From a virus: a stretch of DNA of 40,260 nucleotides. Of this stretch, positions 30,263 through 38,983 are shown piece by piece. The notes under the pieces were generated by a model. The model had not been told where the DNA came from, did not search any database, and saw only the letters and a program-made list of their open reading frames with translations. The translations under genes and the position numbers were made by a program. The stretch covers positions 1 through 40,260 of the IMG/VR virus record IMGVR_UViG_3300021364_000056; one strand, written 5' to 3'. Position 1 is the stretch's first letter; every line of letters begins with the position of its first letter.

Positions 30263-31318
30263 ATGAATAAAACAATCAGTCTATTTTTGACTACTTTTTT
30301 ATTTTTCACGTTTAATATTTTTGCATCAGAAAAACCAACCGCAGGATTAGTTCTTGTAGGCCCAAAAAGTGATGGTGGATGGAGTATGCGTCACTATCAA
30401 GGAATGCAAGAATCTGGTTACGAATTTGATTATGTTGAATCTGTAGCAGAAGCAGATTCAGAAAGAGTGTTTAGTCGATTGGCGAGAAAGCACGATGTAG
30501 TATTTGGTACATCATTTGGTTATATGGAACCGATGGTAAGTACAGCAAAGAAATATCCAAATGTAAAATTCATGCACGCTACAGGATTCAAGACTGCCGA
30601 GAACATGAATAACTATAATTGTAGATTGTTTCAAGCAAGATACCTAGCGGGTGTTGCTGCGGGATTGCTTACCAAAACAAACAAGATTGGATTTGTAGGT
30701 TCTCATCCAATTCCAGAAATCATTTCAAATATCAATGCTGCAACTCTTGGTGCAAAATCAGTAAATCCAGATATTACAGTTCAGATTGTTTGGATTAATT
30801 CATGGTTTGACCCAAGTAAGGATGCTGCCGCTGCTGATGCTTTGCACAGTGATGGTGTAGATGTATTCTTTACAACAACTGATTCACCATCTGTAGTGAT
30901 GCTTGCACAAAAGAAATCAACACCAGAAAATCCGCTTTGGGGTATGGGCAATGATGCACCAATGAATTCTTTTGGTCCTGACCGATATGCAACTGGTCCG
31001 ATGTTCAATTGGGATGTTTACTACAGTCATGTAATGAAATCTGTTGAAGATGGAACTTGGGAAGTAGACACACCATTCTGGGGCATGGAAAAAGGTTGTG
31101 TTGATCTAAGTCCTTGGGGTCCGAATGTTCCTACTGAAGTTGTGAATATTGTTGAATCAGAAAAGAAAAAGTTTGTATTAGAAAAATATGATGCTTCTTT
31201 TCCATTCTCATCTGGCTTTATGAAGCAAGATGGAACAGTAGTACCAGCAGGTATGGGAAGATCAGGAATTGAATCAATGGATTTCTTTGTTGATGGTGTA
31301 ATCTCACCAATGCCATAA
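30263..31318 (+). CDS. BMP family (PnrA/BmpA-like) ABC substrate-binding protein
   Basis: A Sec signal peptide (ISLFLTTFLFFTFNIFAS) is followed by a periplasmic BMP domain: GLVLVGPKSDGGWSMRHYQG (the DxxxN/W nucleoside-binding entry), VFGTSFGYMEP, KFMHATGF, LAGVAAGLLTKTNKIGFVGS and the Asp-containing GVDVFFTTTDSP. Members bind purine nucleosides or related compounds. No lipobox Cys, so it is soluble in the periplasm. The codons look richer in G and C than neighbours, which suggests recent host origin or expression tuning. AAGGAG lies upstream. The partner could be the ABC genes downstream or a host permease. Confidence 0.88.
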   Translation: MNKTISLFLTTFLFFTFNIFASEKPTAGLVLVGPKSDGGWSMRHYQGMQESGYEFDYVESVAEADSERVFSRLARKHDVVFGTSFGYMEPMVSTAKKYPNVKFMHATGFKTAENMNNYNCRLFQARYLAGVAAGLLTKTNKIGFVGSHPIPEIISNINAATLGAKSVNPDITVQIVWINSWFDPSKDAAAADALHSDGVDVFFTTTDSPSVVMLAQKKSTPENPLWGMGNDAPMNSFGPDRYATGPMFNWDVYYSHVMKSVEDGTWEVDTPFWGMEKGCVDLSPWGPNVPTEVVNIVESEKKKFVLEKYDASFPFSSGFMKQDGTVVPAGMGRSGIESMDFFVDGVISPMP

Positions 31319-31347
31319 TATTAAAAAATAATAAGAGGAAAATAAAA

Positions 31348-32280
31348 ATGAAAAAAATTTACAGCATAATTTTAGCAATTTTTATTTCCTCCCTTGCTTA
31401 CGCAAAGGAGGAAGTTACTTTACTGATGGATTGGTTTCCGCAAGGAAATCAAAGTGTGTTTTGGCAAGCAATGCTTGATAACGATAAATATAAATTAAAA
31501 ATTAATGTTAAACCTGGAGGTCCAAAAGTTAGTACTACTGCGGCAGTAGCCAGTGGTCAGGTCGAATTTGGTCTGAATGGTTCCGATAGTGTTATGCAAG
31601 CAAATTCTAAAGGTGCAGGATTAGTTGCAATTTTTGCTAATCTTGACCATGTGCCTTATACATTAGTTTTTCATCCTGATCAGGGTATTAAAACAGTAAA
31701 AGATTTAGATGGAAGACGTTTTGCTGTAGTTCCAGGCATTACATACTGGAAATGGGTAAAAAAAGAATATGAATTAAATAATGTTGATGAATTTCCTCTC
31801 ACTGGAGATTTAGGTTTGTTTGCGAAAAGTCCAACTATGTTTCAGCAGGGATATAGTTTATTTTTACCCGCAAGAATGGATGCAAAGGGTATTCCTAATG
31901 ATCAAATTAAAATTGCCGATTTAGGATACAAACCATATAGTGTTTTATTTACAACCCAGAAATTTATTGATGAAAATCCAGAAATTGTCAGAGAGGTTGT
32001 TTATCGTTTGAGAGCGGCATTTACCAAATCCTTAAACGATCCCAAACCAACTATGGATTTAATTTTGTCAAAAACAAATAAGGTGGGGCCTGAAATTCAC
32101 ATGAATGCTATCAACCTTATGAAGAGTGAATTTCTACCAACAGACTATTCTCAATTAGGATGTATGAAACCAGGTAGATGGTTTAAATTATCTTCTCAAT
32201 TAAAAGAGGTCGATGCTGTACCCTCAAGTTTTGATCCCTCATCGTCATTTAATTTGACATTTTTAGGAAATTGTAAATAG
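31348..32280 (+). CDS. NMT1/THI5-type ABC substrate-binding protein
   Basis: Signal peptide (IYSIILAIFISSLAYA) and then the NMT1/SsuA-type fold: VTLLMDWFPQGNQSVFWQAM, AAVASGQVEFGLNGSDSVMQ, VKDLDGRRFAVVPG. Relatives bind thiamine-precursor pyrimidines, riboflavin, taurine, alkanesulfonates or nitrate. The residues do not let me choose. SAR11-type cells need outside pyrimidine (HMP) for thiamine, which makes that an attractive but unproven substrate. The ATPase and permease genes follow directly, so this completes an importer. Confidence 0.85.
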   Translation: MKKIYSIILAIFISSLAYAKEEVTLLMDWFPQGNQSVFWQAMLDNDKYKLKINVKPGGPKVSTTAAVASGQVEFGLNGSDSVMQANSKGAGLVAIFANLDHVPYTLVFHPDQGIKTVKDLDGRRFAVVPGITYWKWVKKEYELNNVDEFPLTGDLGLFAKSPTMFQQGYSLFLPARMDAKGIPNDQIKIADLGYKPYSVLFTTQKFIDENPEIVREVVYRLRAAFTKSLNDPKPTMDLILSKTNKVGPEIHMNAINLMKSEFLPTDYSQLGCMKPGRWFKLSSQLKEVDAVPSSFDPSSSFNLTFLGNCK

Positions 32281-32291
32281 TTGGATTTTCA

Positions 32292-32990
32292 ATGATTGAA
32301 ATTTATAATGTTAATAAAGTTTTTGACAATATTCAAACATTAAATTCAATAAATTTGAAAATTGCCACAGGCGAGTTCGTTAGTTTGGTTGGACCTTCAG
32401 GCTGTGGCAAATCAACTTTGTTGCGTATTATTGCTAATCTAATATCTTATGATGGATTAGTGAAAAAACCTGATAATGGGGCATTTGTGTTTCAAGATAG
32501 CGCATTATTGCCATGGAGAACAGTTGAGAAAAATGTAGAATTATTAATGGAGTTAGAAAAAAAAGATGAAATCAAAGAAAAGTCAAAAAAAGCATTAAAA
32601 AGAGTAGGATTATCAGGATTTGAAAATCATTATCCGCATCAATTAAGTGGAGGAATGAAAATGAGATTGAGTTTAGCAAGATCCATAGTTTTAAATCCTG
32701 AATATTTACTGTTAGATGAACCATTATCTGCAGTAGATGAGTTTACTAGAGAAAAACTTCAAGAAGAAATACATCAAATATGGTCAAATGATAAATTCAC
32801 AAGTGTTTTAGTTACACATAATGTTTCTGAAGCCGTTTATTTGAGTAATAGAGTATTGATCATGTCACCACGTCCTAGCAAAATTATACATCAAATTGAA
32901 ATTCCTTTTGAAAAAAGAACACCTGAAATTAGAGAAACTGATAAATTTTACAATTTAGTTAATGAAATAACTAGAAAGTTGAGATTATGA
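32292..32990 (+). CDS. ABC transporter ATPase (SsuB/TauB/ThiZ type)
   Basis: Complete nucleotide-binding domain: Walker A GPSGCGKST (34-42), Q-loop FQDSALLPWRTVEKN, signature LSGGMKMRLSLARS, Walker B YLLLDEPLSAVDEFTR and the switch His in VTHNVSEA. Length 232 aa is a little short for the class (about 250). The FQD...LLPWRTVxxNV pattern is typical of nitrate/sulfonate/taurine and thiamine-precursor importers, which agrees with the NMT1-type binding protein before it and the permease overlapping by 4 bases after it. Confidence 0.92.
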   Translation: MIEIYNVNKVFDNIQTLNSINLKIATGEFVSLVGPSGCGKSTLLRIIANLISYDGLVKKPDNGAFVFQDSALLPWRTVEKNVELLMELEKKDEIKEKSKKALKRVGLSGFENHYPHQLSGGMKMRLSLARSIVLNPEYLLLDEPLSAVDEFTREKLQEEIHQIWSNDKFTSVLVTHNVSEAVYLSNRVLIMSPRPSKIIHQIEIPFEKRTPEIRETDKFYNLVNEITRKLRL

Positions 32991-33763
32991 AATTGTTGAA
33001 AGTGATTCCTCCTATTTTTATATTGTGTATTTTTTTAATCATTTGGAACATTTCTGCTAATTATTATAATATGCAATTTTTATTACCTACACCATATTCA
33101 GTTTTACAGACTTTTTTAAATGAATTTGAAATAATCTATCAAGGTGGTTTGATTACGTTTAGAGAAGCATTTACTGGTTATATAATTGCTATATTAATAG
33201 GAGTTTTTATTGCAACAATTATGAGTTTATCTAAAATATTGGAAAATAGTCTATATCCATATGCAATACTTTTGCAAACAGTTCCAATAGTTGCTGTTGC
33301 ACCTTTAATAGTTTTATGGTTTGGGTTTGAAGAAAAAAGTGTCATAATAATTAGTTTGATCATTTCATTATTTCCTATTATTAATAGTACATTATTGGGC
33401 TTAAAATCAACTCCTAAAACACTTATAGAACTTTTTCAAATGCACAAATCAAGCAAGTTAAAAAGTTTCATAAAATTACGTTTTCCATTTGCCATACCTA
33501 ATATTATATCTGGAATGAAAATTTCTGCCGGGTTATCGGTGATTGGTGCAATTGTGGGAGAGTTCATAATAGGCTCTGGTAGTAGTAGCGGAGGATTGGG
33601 TGTTCAGATAATTTATGCACAGGCAAATTTAGAAACATCTTTAGTTATCGCATTAATATTCACTGCAACATTTTTAGGATTTGCTTTTTTTTCTGCAGTG
33701 TCTCTTATAGGATATAGTTTTTTACATAAATGGCATGAGTCAGAATTTAAGGAGAATCAGTGA
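32987..33763 (+). CDS. ABC transporter permease (SsuC/TauC/ThiX type)
   Basis: Six or so membrane helices. The EAA loop, which contacts the ATPase, reads ELFQMHKSSKLKSFIKLRFP followed by FAIPNIISGMKIS. GLSVIGAIVGEFIIG is also typical of the BPD_transp_1 family. Length 258 aa is standard. Both ends overlap neighbours: ATGA with the ATPase and GTGA with pyrB. Transporter and pyrB are therefore translated as one unit. Confidence 0.92.
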   Translation: MKLLKVIPPIFILCIFLIIWNISANYYNMQFLLPTPYSVLQTFLNEFEIIYQGGLITFREAFTGYIIAILIGVFIATIMSLSKILENSLYPYAILLQTVPIVAVAPLIVLWFGFEEKSVIIISLIISLFPIINSTLLGLKSTPKTLIELFQMHKSSKLKSFIKLRFPFAIPNIISGMKISAGLSVIGAIVGEFIIGSGSSSGGLGVQIIYAQANLETSLVIALIFTATFLGFAFFSAVSLIGYSFLHKWHESEFKENQ

Positions 33764-34653
33764 TCGAAAAAGGCAAGCATTTTATAACCTGTGATGGTTA
33801 TACTAAAGATACATTTGATTTGTTAATGACGGATATTTTTAGATCAGATATCGAAAATCCAAAAAAATTCGAAATTGGAAATAAAAGAAAATTTGTTGCA
33901 AATTTATTTTATGAACCTAGTACTAGAACAAATTCAAGTTTTTATGCTGCAGAAAAGTTTTTAGGATTTGAGGTTCTGAACATCAATGAAGTTGTTTATA
34001 GTAGCGTATCAAAAGGTGAAACATTTGAAGATACTATCAGAAGCATACAGACCTATGCAGATTGTATTGTTTTAAGACATCCTGAAACTGGTGCGGCAAA
34101 ACGTGCATCAATTATAAGTGAAGTACCAATTATAAATGCTGGTGATGGTATTGGTGAACATCCAACTCAAACTGTTTTAGATTTGTATACCATTGTGAAG
34201 CATTTTAGAAAAAGAAAAATAGAAGATTTGACGATAACACTTGTAGGAGATCTGAAATATGGCAGAACAGTTCATGGATTAATAAAGATACTTCATTTGT
34301 ATGGATGTAAAATAAATTTAGTTTCGCCGCATCAATTAAAATTACCTGTAGAACTTTTGCGTAGGGATGATAATCAATTTTTGAATGTGACTGATGAAAT
34401 ATTGAAAGAAACAGATGTTTTGTATTTGACAAGAGTACAAAAAGAAAGAGGAGCTATTATTTCAGCAGGTTCTTATTCATTAAAAGAAGAACATGCGAAA
34501 ATTTTAAATCCCAATGCAATAGTGATGCATCCACTTCCCAGAATGGAAGAATTACCTACATGGTTTGACAATGATCCCAGAGCAAAATATTTTGAACAGA
34601 TGAAAAATGGACTAATAACAAGAAAATATATCTTGAAAAAAATATTGTCTTGA
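33760..34653 (+). CDS. pyrB: Aspartate carbamoyltransferase catalytic chain (PyrB)
   Basis: Makes carbamoyl aspartate, step two of de novo pyrimidine synthesis. The carbamoyl-phosphate site STRTNSSF (54-61), the 80s loop VSKGETFEDTI, RHPETGAA, GDGIGEHPTQTVLDLYTI, VGDLKYGRTVHG, LTRVQKERG and MHPLPRMEELPTWFDNDPRA are all present. At 297 aa it is full length, like the unregulated catalytic chain; no PyrI follows. GTG start at 33760 overlaps the permease stop, behind AAGGAG. PyrC and CarAB are not in this window, so the host must supply them or they lie elsewhere. Confidence 0.95.
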   Translation: MIEKGKHFITCDGYTKDTFDLLMTDIFRSDIENPKKFEIGNKRKFVANLFYEPSTRTNSSFYAAEKFLGFEVLNINEVVYSSVSKGETFEDTIRSIQTYADCIVLRHPETGAAKRASIISEVPIINAGDGIGEHPTQTVLDLYTIVKHFRKRKIEDLTITLVGDLKYGRTVHGLIKILHLYGCKINLVSPHQLKLPVELLRRDDNQFLNVTDEILKETDVLYLTRVQKERGAIISAGSYSLKEEHAKILNPNAIVMHPLPRMEELPTWFDNDPRAKYFEQMKNGLITRKYILKKILS

Positions 34654-34673
34654 GTTATAATGATAGGAGTAAA

Positions 34674-35162
34674 ATGTCGTATGAGGGCGAATTAAAATTT
34701 ACAACTGCTGGAGATTTTATGACTTATAAAAAACAAATAGCCATTGCATCAGATCATGCTGGCTACATTGCGAAAGATATGGTTAGAGATTGGCTTAGAG
34801 AAAGAGATTATGTGACGGATGATTTTGGGGTTTTAAATAATGACAGCGTGGATTATCCTGATTATGCTAAAAAAGTTTGTTTGAATATTTTAGGAAAAAA
34901 TAGTGATGTGGGAATTTTAATTTGTGGAACAGGAATTGGAATGTCAATGGTAGCAAATAGATTTCCTGAGATTAGAGCCGCATTATGCACTGATAACTAT
35001 ACTGCTGAAATGGCCAGATTGCATAATAATGCAAATGTTTTATGTTTGGGTGCCAGAGTTTTAGATCCAAATAATATATGTTCAATAGTTGAAACATTTT
35101 TAAATACCGAATTTGAATATAATGAAAAACATTTAAATAGAATTAATAAATTTTCCTATTAG
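34674..35162 (+). CDS. rpiB: Ribose-5-phosphate isomerase B (RpiB)
   Basis: Interconverts ribulose 5-phosphate and ribose 5-phosphate, the precursor of PRPP. IASDHAG (24-30), CGTGIGMSMVANR with the catalytic Cys (C84), RAALCTDNYTAEMARLHNNA and NVLCLGARV are diagnostic. I start at ATG 34674 behind TAGGAGTAAA. A TTG at 34650 would overlap pyrB and add 8 residues. About 15 extra N-terminal residues precede the fold; a Met at residue 16 could also start it. Following pyrB, it fits a ribose supply for nucleotide synthesis. Confidence 0.93.
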   Translation: MSYEGELKFTTAGDFMTYKKQIAIASDHAGYIAKDMVRDWLRERDYVTDDFGVLNNDSVDYPDYAKKVCLNILGKNSDVGILICGTGIGMSMVANRFPEIRAALCTDNYTAEMARLHNNANVLCLGARVLDPNNICSIVETFLNTEFEYNEKHLNRINKFSY

Positions 35163-35168
35163 GTAAGA

Positions 35169-36221
35169 ATGGATCAAAATACTATAAAAAGAAGAAAATT
35201 AGGTCTCATAGACAAAGATATTGAAAAAATGCGTCCAGGTTACATTTTATATGCTTTACAAACTGGAGGCGGAATTGTAGATTTAATTGATAAAAATGGT
35301 AAAAAAGTGCATAAATGGAAAATGCCTGTTAGACCTGGACGTGATGCTGTAATACTACCGTGGAATGGAAATTTAGGTTATAGTGGAAGTCATGAAAAAT
35401 CTGTAAATTTATATCCTGCCTGGGATATTTGGCATGGAGGTCATTTTTTCGAAGTTACACCAGAAGGAAAAATTGTCTGGGAATTTGAAGATCCATATCA
35501 TCATCATGATTCTGTTTGGTTAGAAAATGGAAATATTTTATATGCTGCAGCGCAGAGAATACCGGGTAATGAAGAAGTTATTGGAGATGTTGTCAAAGAA
35601 GTTAATAGGAAAGGTGAATTGGTTTGGGAATGGAAATCTTGGGAAAGATTAAATATGGAAAAATTTAAAAATCACGAAAATTTTCCACAAGACCACTATC
35701 CCATGATTAATGGATTGAGTCTAACTAAAAAAGGCAATGTTTTGATGAGTCTGAGAAATACGAGTGGAATTATTTGTGTAGATAGGCATGTCAATAATGG
35801 TTGTGTCATTTGGGATTTTCCTTATCCAAATGTGGCACAACAACATTGTCCGTCACAATTGGATAATGAAAATATTTTATGTTTTGATAATGGAAACATT
35901 AGACCTAATTCATTAGTTCACTCAAGAATTGTGGAATTTGTTCCTATCACAAAAAAAATTGTGTGGACCTACACTGATCCCATGCCTTCGGCTTTTTTCA
36001 GTCCTTACATGGGTAGCGTTGAGAGATTAGGAAATGGTAATAATTTAATATGTGAAAGCGCATATGGAAGAATTTTTGAAATTACAAAAAATAAAGAAAC
36101 CGTATGGGAATATGTAATTCCAGATTTCGCCGAATATCCTGAACCTCTAAATAGTTTTATTACAGGCTCTCACAATAGTTGCTTTAAAGCACATCATTAT
36201 GATTCTATAAACTGGTTATGA
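35169..36221 (+). CDS. Arylsulfotransferase-like beta-propeller protein, 350 aa
   Basis: The repeated W-containing blades (VWEFEDPYHHHDSVWLENGN, LVWEWKSWERLN, IVWTYTDP) and the His-rich motif match the ASST/arylsulfotransferase-like propeller family. In ASST a His carries the sulfate; candidates here are HHHDS and QDHYPMIN. No signal peptide, unlike periplasmic ASST, so a cytoplasmic role is likely. Many ASST-like proteins have no tested activity. It lies between rpiB and an oxygenase with 1-6-base gaps. Substrate unknown. Confidence 0.75.
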   Translation: MDQNTIKRRKLGLIDKDIEKMRPGYILYALQTGGGIVDLIDKNGKKVHKWKMPVRPGRDAVILPWNGNLGYSGSHEKSVNLYPAWDIWHGGHFFEVTPEGKIVWEFEDPYHHHDSVWLENGNILYAAAQRIPGNEEVIGDVVKEVNRKGELVWEWKSWERLNMEKFKNHENFPQDHYPMINGLSLTKKGNVLMSLRNTSGIICVDRHVNNGCVIWDFPYPNVAQQHCPSQLDNENILCFDNGNIRPNSLVHSRIVEFVPITKKIVWTYTDPMPSAFFSPYMGSVERLGNGNNLICESAYGRIFEITKNKETVWEYVIPDFAEYPEPLNSFITGSHNSCFKAHHYDSINWL

Positions 36222-36222
36222 A

Positions 36223-37065
36223 ATGAAAATACCCGTTATTGATACAAACAAAAAAAACTCCGAATTAAAACTATACGAAGCATTTACCTCAATTGGTTTT
36301 GCATATATCGAAACAGATATAGACATCTCTCAAATCTTAGAATATACAAAAAAATTTTTTTCATTACCAATGATTGAAAAAAATAGAGTAAAATATGAAT
36401 CTACAGAGTCAAATTCTGGATATCAAGGAATGATAGAAAGTTTGACACCAGGTACACCTGTTGATATAAAAGAAGCTTTTAATTGGTGTGAATATCGCAA
36501 TGATAATAAATGGTATGATGATGAACAACGGCAAATTTGTTCATCATGGAATTTTCAATTAAATATACAAACAGAAAAAATTTTATCACTAATTGAAAAA
36601 TCACTAAAAATAAAACCCGATACTCTCATAGAATCTCATAAAAAATCTAAATCAACTACGTCTAGAATATTGCATTATCCTCCGTTTAATGGTAAAATAT
36701 TAAAAAATCAAATGCGAGGAGGTGAGCATACTGATTATGGAACAGTTACTTTACTATTCATAGATGAAAACCCAGGATTACAGATCAAGCCAAGAGGATC
36801 AAATGACTGGATCGATGCCCCAAAAATTAAAAATACGTGCATTGTCAATGTTGGAGACTTGTTACAGAGGTGGACGAATGATATCTATGTTTCTACTCCT
36901 CACAGGGTGGTTAATACTAATCTTGATGTCAGTCGGTATAGTTTTCCTTATTTTGTACATCCCAATGATGATGTTGTTGTTGATAGTCTCATTGGCGAGA
37001 AAAAATACGAAGCAATTAGCGCCAAAGAATATTTGGTCTGGAGATTAAATCAAAGTTATCTATGA
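36223..37065 (+). CDS. 2-oxoglutarate/Fe(II) oxygenase, isopenicillin N synthase-like
   Basis: The N-terminal region has the FAYIETDIDISQILEY and FFSLPMIEKNR pattern of the family. The iron ligands are HTDYG (near residues 168-170) and the His of VSTPHRVV. The 2-oxoglutarate Arg is in SRYSFPYF. NVGDLLQRWTNDIY is the usual strand before the second His. Length 280 aa is normal. The substrate cannot be read from sequence; members modify small molecules, nucleobases or peptides. The surrounding genes point to a nucleobase or nucleoside, by inference. Confidence 0.85.
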   Translation: MKIPVIDTNKKNSELKLYEAFTSIGFAYIETDIDISQILEYTKKFFSLPMIEKNRVKYESTESNSGYQGMIESLTPGTPVDIKEAFNWCEYRNDNKWYDDEQRQICSSWNFQLNIQTEKILSLIEKSLKIKPDTLIESHKKSKSTTSRILHYPPFNGKILKNQMRGGEHTDYGTVTLLFIDENPGLQIKPRGSNDWIDAPKIKNTCIVNVGDLLQRWTNDIYVSTPHRVVNTNLDVSRYSFPYFVHPNDDVVVDSLIGEKKYEAISAKEYLVWRLNQSYL

Positions 37066-37544
37066 AAACGGCAATAGTAGTAGCAATGAAAGAGGAATAT
37101 GACAATTATGATTTATTAACAGGTGTCGGTCCAGATTATGTCAAGAATAGTTTTCCAGATTTCATCAAAGAAAATAATGATTTGGAATTAGTAATAAATT
37201 TTGGAACTTGTGGTAGTTTTAAAAAAGAATACCACGGCATGTATAGTATCAGTTCTTTTAGTAACACATTAAATTCAAAGAGATTAGGAGATGATCGAGG
37301 TTTACATCTAGTTTCACATTATGAATTTTTGACAGATGCGCAAGGTTTTTCTAATGCTGATTTAGTGGATTGTGAAGCATTTTGGTTAAAGGAATTGTGC
37401 GATGAAAATAATCTTCAATTTCAATGTTTCAAATATGTTACAGATTATGTGGGTGAAAATTGCATAGATGATTTTCGGAAACATGTTGAAGATGGTAAAG
37501 AATCATTTGACCTTATTTATAGGAAAATTTATGAGAATAGTTGA
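37062..37544 (+). CDS. Nucleosidase/nucleoside phosphorylase-like protein, shortened, 160 aa
   Basis: Features of the PNP/MTA-SAH nucleosidase family: [42 protein letters not shown] (the ribose-binding Glu) and [10 protein letters not shown] (the catalytic Asp region). At 160 aa it lacks about 70 residues compared with MTA/SAH nucleosidase (about 230), mostly around the GVGK.NAA helix. It may be an active short form or a degenerate one. It overlaps the oxygenase by 4 bases and guaC by 14, so it is cotranslated with purine genes. Likely splits a purine nucleoside to a base for the Gpt-like enzyme. Confidence 0.7.
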   Translation: MKTAIVVAMKEEYDNYDLLTGVGPDYVKNSFPDFIKENNDLELVINFGTCGSFKKEYHGMYSISSFSNTLNSKRLGDDRGLHLVSHYEFLTDAQGFSNADLVDCEAFWLKELCDENNLQFQCFKYVTDYVGENCIDDFRKHVEDGKESFDLIYRKIYENS

Positions 37545-38595
37545 GGAAATTAAATTAGATTTCAAGGATGTTTTAATTAAACCAAAAAGATCACAATTGA
37601 ATTCACGTAAAGAAGTCAATTTGCAGAGAGAATTTAATTTTAAACATAGTAGAATCACTTGGACTGGAATACCCATAGTTGCTGCCAACATGGATGGTGT
37701 TGGTACTATTTCTATGCACGATATTTTACACAATTATTCGTGTTTGACGGCACTGACAAAATATGTGAATCCTAAAGATTATCCAAATTCTCCAGATGTC
37801 ATGATTACATATGGAATTAATGATGATGTGGACGAAAATAATATTCCTGATATTGTTAGTTGGATCTGTTTAGATGTGGCAAATGGTTATACAGAAAGAT
37901 TTGTAAATTTTGTTTCAAAAATGAGAAAGAAATTTCCAAATAAAATTTTAGTTGCCGGTAATGTTGTAACGGCAGAAATGACAGAACAATTGATTTTAGC
38001 AGGCGCAGATGTGGTGAAAGTTGGGATTGGCCCTGGAAGTGTATGCACTACTCGCAAGATGACTGGAGTAGGATATCCACAATTGTCTGCTATTATAGAA
38101 TGTGCTGATGCTGCTCATGGATTGGGTGGTCATATTATTGCCGATGGGGGATGTACAGTTGCTGGTGATATAGCAAAAGCATTTGGCGCAGGTGCTGATT
38201 TTGTCATGTTAGGTGGTATGTTGGCAGGACATGATGAGGGTGAGGGTGAGATTGTTTCTAAGGCTTATAAAAAAGAAGAATATGAAATTGATGAAGAAGA
38301 TGTAGTTATGGATAGTCCTGCTTACATTAGACAAAAATTTGTAGAGTTTTATGGCATGTCATCTAAACAGGCACAGGAAATTCATAGTGGAGGTATGGAA
38401 AATTATAAAGCATCCGAAGGTAAAGTTGTGAGAATAGCATATCGTGGTCCTGTAAAGAATACTATTGAAGAAATTTTAGGTGGTTTAAGAAGTGCCTGTA
38501 CTTATTCTGGTGCACAAACATTGAAATCCTTACCAAAATGCACTACCTTTGTGCGTGTTAACAGTCAATTGAATGAAGTTTTTGGTAAATCTTAG
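37531..38595 (+). CDS. guaC: GMP reductase (GuaC)
   Basis: Converts GMP to IMP with NADPH. The N-terminus [20 protein letters not shown], the [10 protein letters not shown] strand, [18 protein letters not shown] with the catalytic Cys, [31 protein letters not shown] and the tail [20 protein letters not shown] separate GMP reductase from IMP dehydrogenase; there is no CBS domain. Length 354 aa is typical. The start is ATG 37531; earlier codons lie in the nucleosidase gene. It may move host guanylate towards the A pool needed by an AT-rich genome, by inference. Confidence 0.95.
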   Translation: MRIVEEIKLDFKDVLIKPKRSQLNSRKEVNLQREFNFKHSRITWTGIPIVAANMDGVGTISMHDILHNYSCLTALTKYVNPKDYPNSPDVMITYGINDDVDENNIPDIVSWICLDVANGYTERFVNFVSKMRKKFPNKILVAGNVVTAEMTEQLILAGADVVKVGIGPGSVCTTRKMTGVGYPQLSAIIECADAAHGLGGHIIADGGCTVAGDIAKAFGAGADFVMLGGMLAGHDEGEGEIVSKAYKKEEYEIDEEDVVMDSPAYIRQKFVEFYGMSSKQAQEIHSGGMENYKASEGKVVRIAYRGPVKNTIEEILGGLRSACTYSGAQTLKSLPKCTTFVRVNSQLNEVFGKS

Positions 38596-38608
38596 TTGAG
38601 AGGGTGAG

Positions 38609-38950
38609 ATGATAATATTTGTAGACATTGATGGAACTATCTGTCAAAATAGAGATCATTTGAGAAGAGATAGAAATGATCCTACGATCAGTTATGATCA
38701 AGTCGAACCATACCACAATAGAATTGAAAAAATAAATAAATTATATGATGAAGGAAATAAAATTGTTTATTGGACCGCAAGAGGTGTTTTGTCAAAAATT
38801 GATCATACCGAGTTGACTTTAAGACAACTCAAAGAATGGGGGTGCAAATATCATGAATTAATGATTAATAATAAACCTCATTTTGATATGTACATATGTG
38901 ATAAAAGCTGGAATTCAGAAACTTATTTCAGTAATTATTACAAGATATAA
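38609..38950 (+). CDS. Small HAD-superfamily hydrolase, 113 aa
   Basis: FVDIDGTICQN (nucleophile and acid Asp), IVYWTARG (motif II Thr) and a C-terminal MINNKPHFDMYICDK with the Lys and Asp of motifs III/IV make a minimal HAD phosphatase. Similar small HAD proteins are often labelled capsular or sugar-phosphate phosphatases. GAGAGGGTGAG precedes the ATG. It may act on sugar phosphates or nucleotides; the substrate is unknown. Confidence 0.8.
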   Translation: MIIFVDIDGTICQNRDHLRRDRNDPTISYDQVEPYHNRIEKINKLYDEGNKIVYWTARGVLSKIDHTELTLRQLKEWGCKYHELMINNKPHFDMYICDKSWNSETYFSNYYKI

Positions 38951-38983
38951 TAGCAAAATAAACTTATAAAAAAAGGGAGACTA

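Noticed and set aside
36764-37048. + strand frame inside the 2OG-Fe(II) oxygenase gene
   Set aside because: Covers the iron-ligand and Arg motifs of the real frame; no independent signal.
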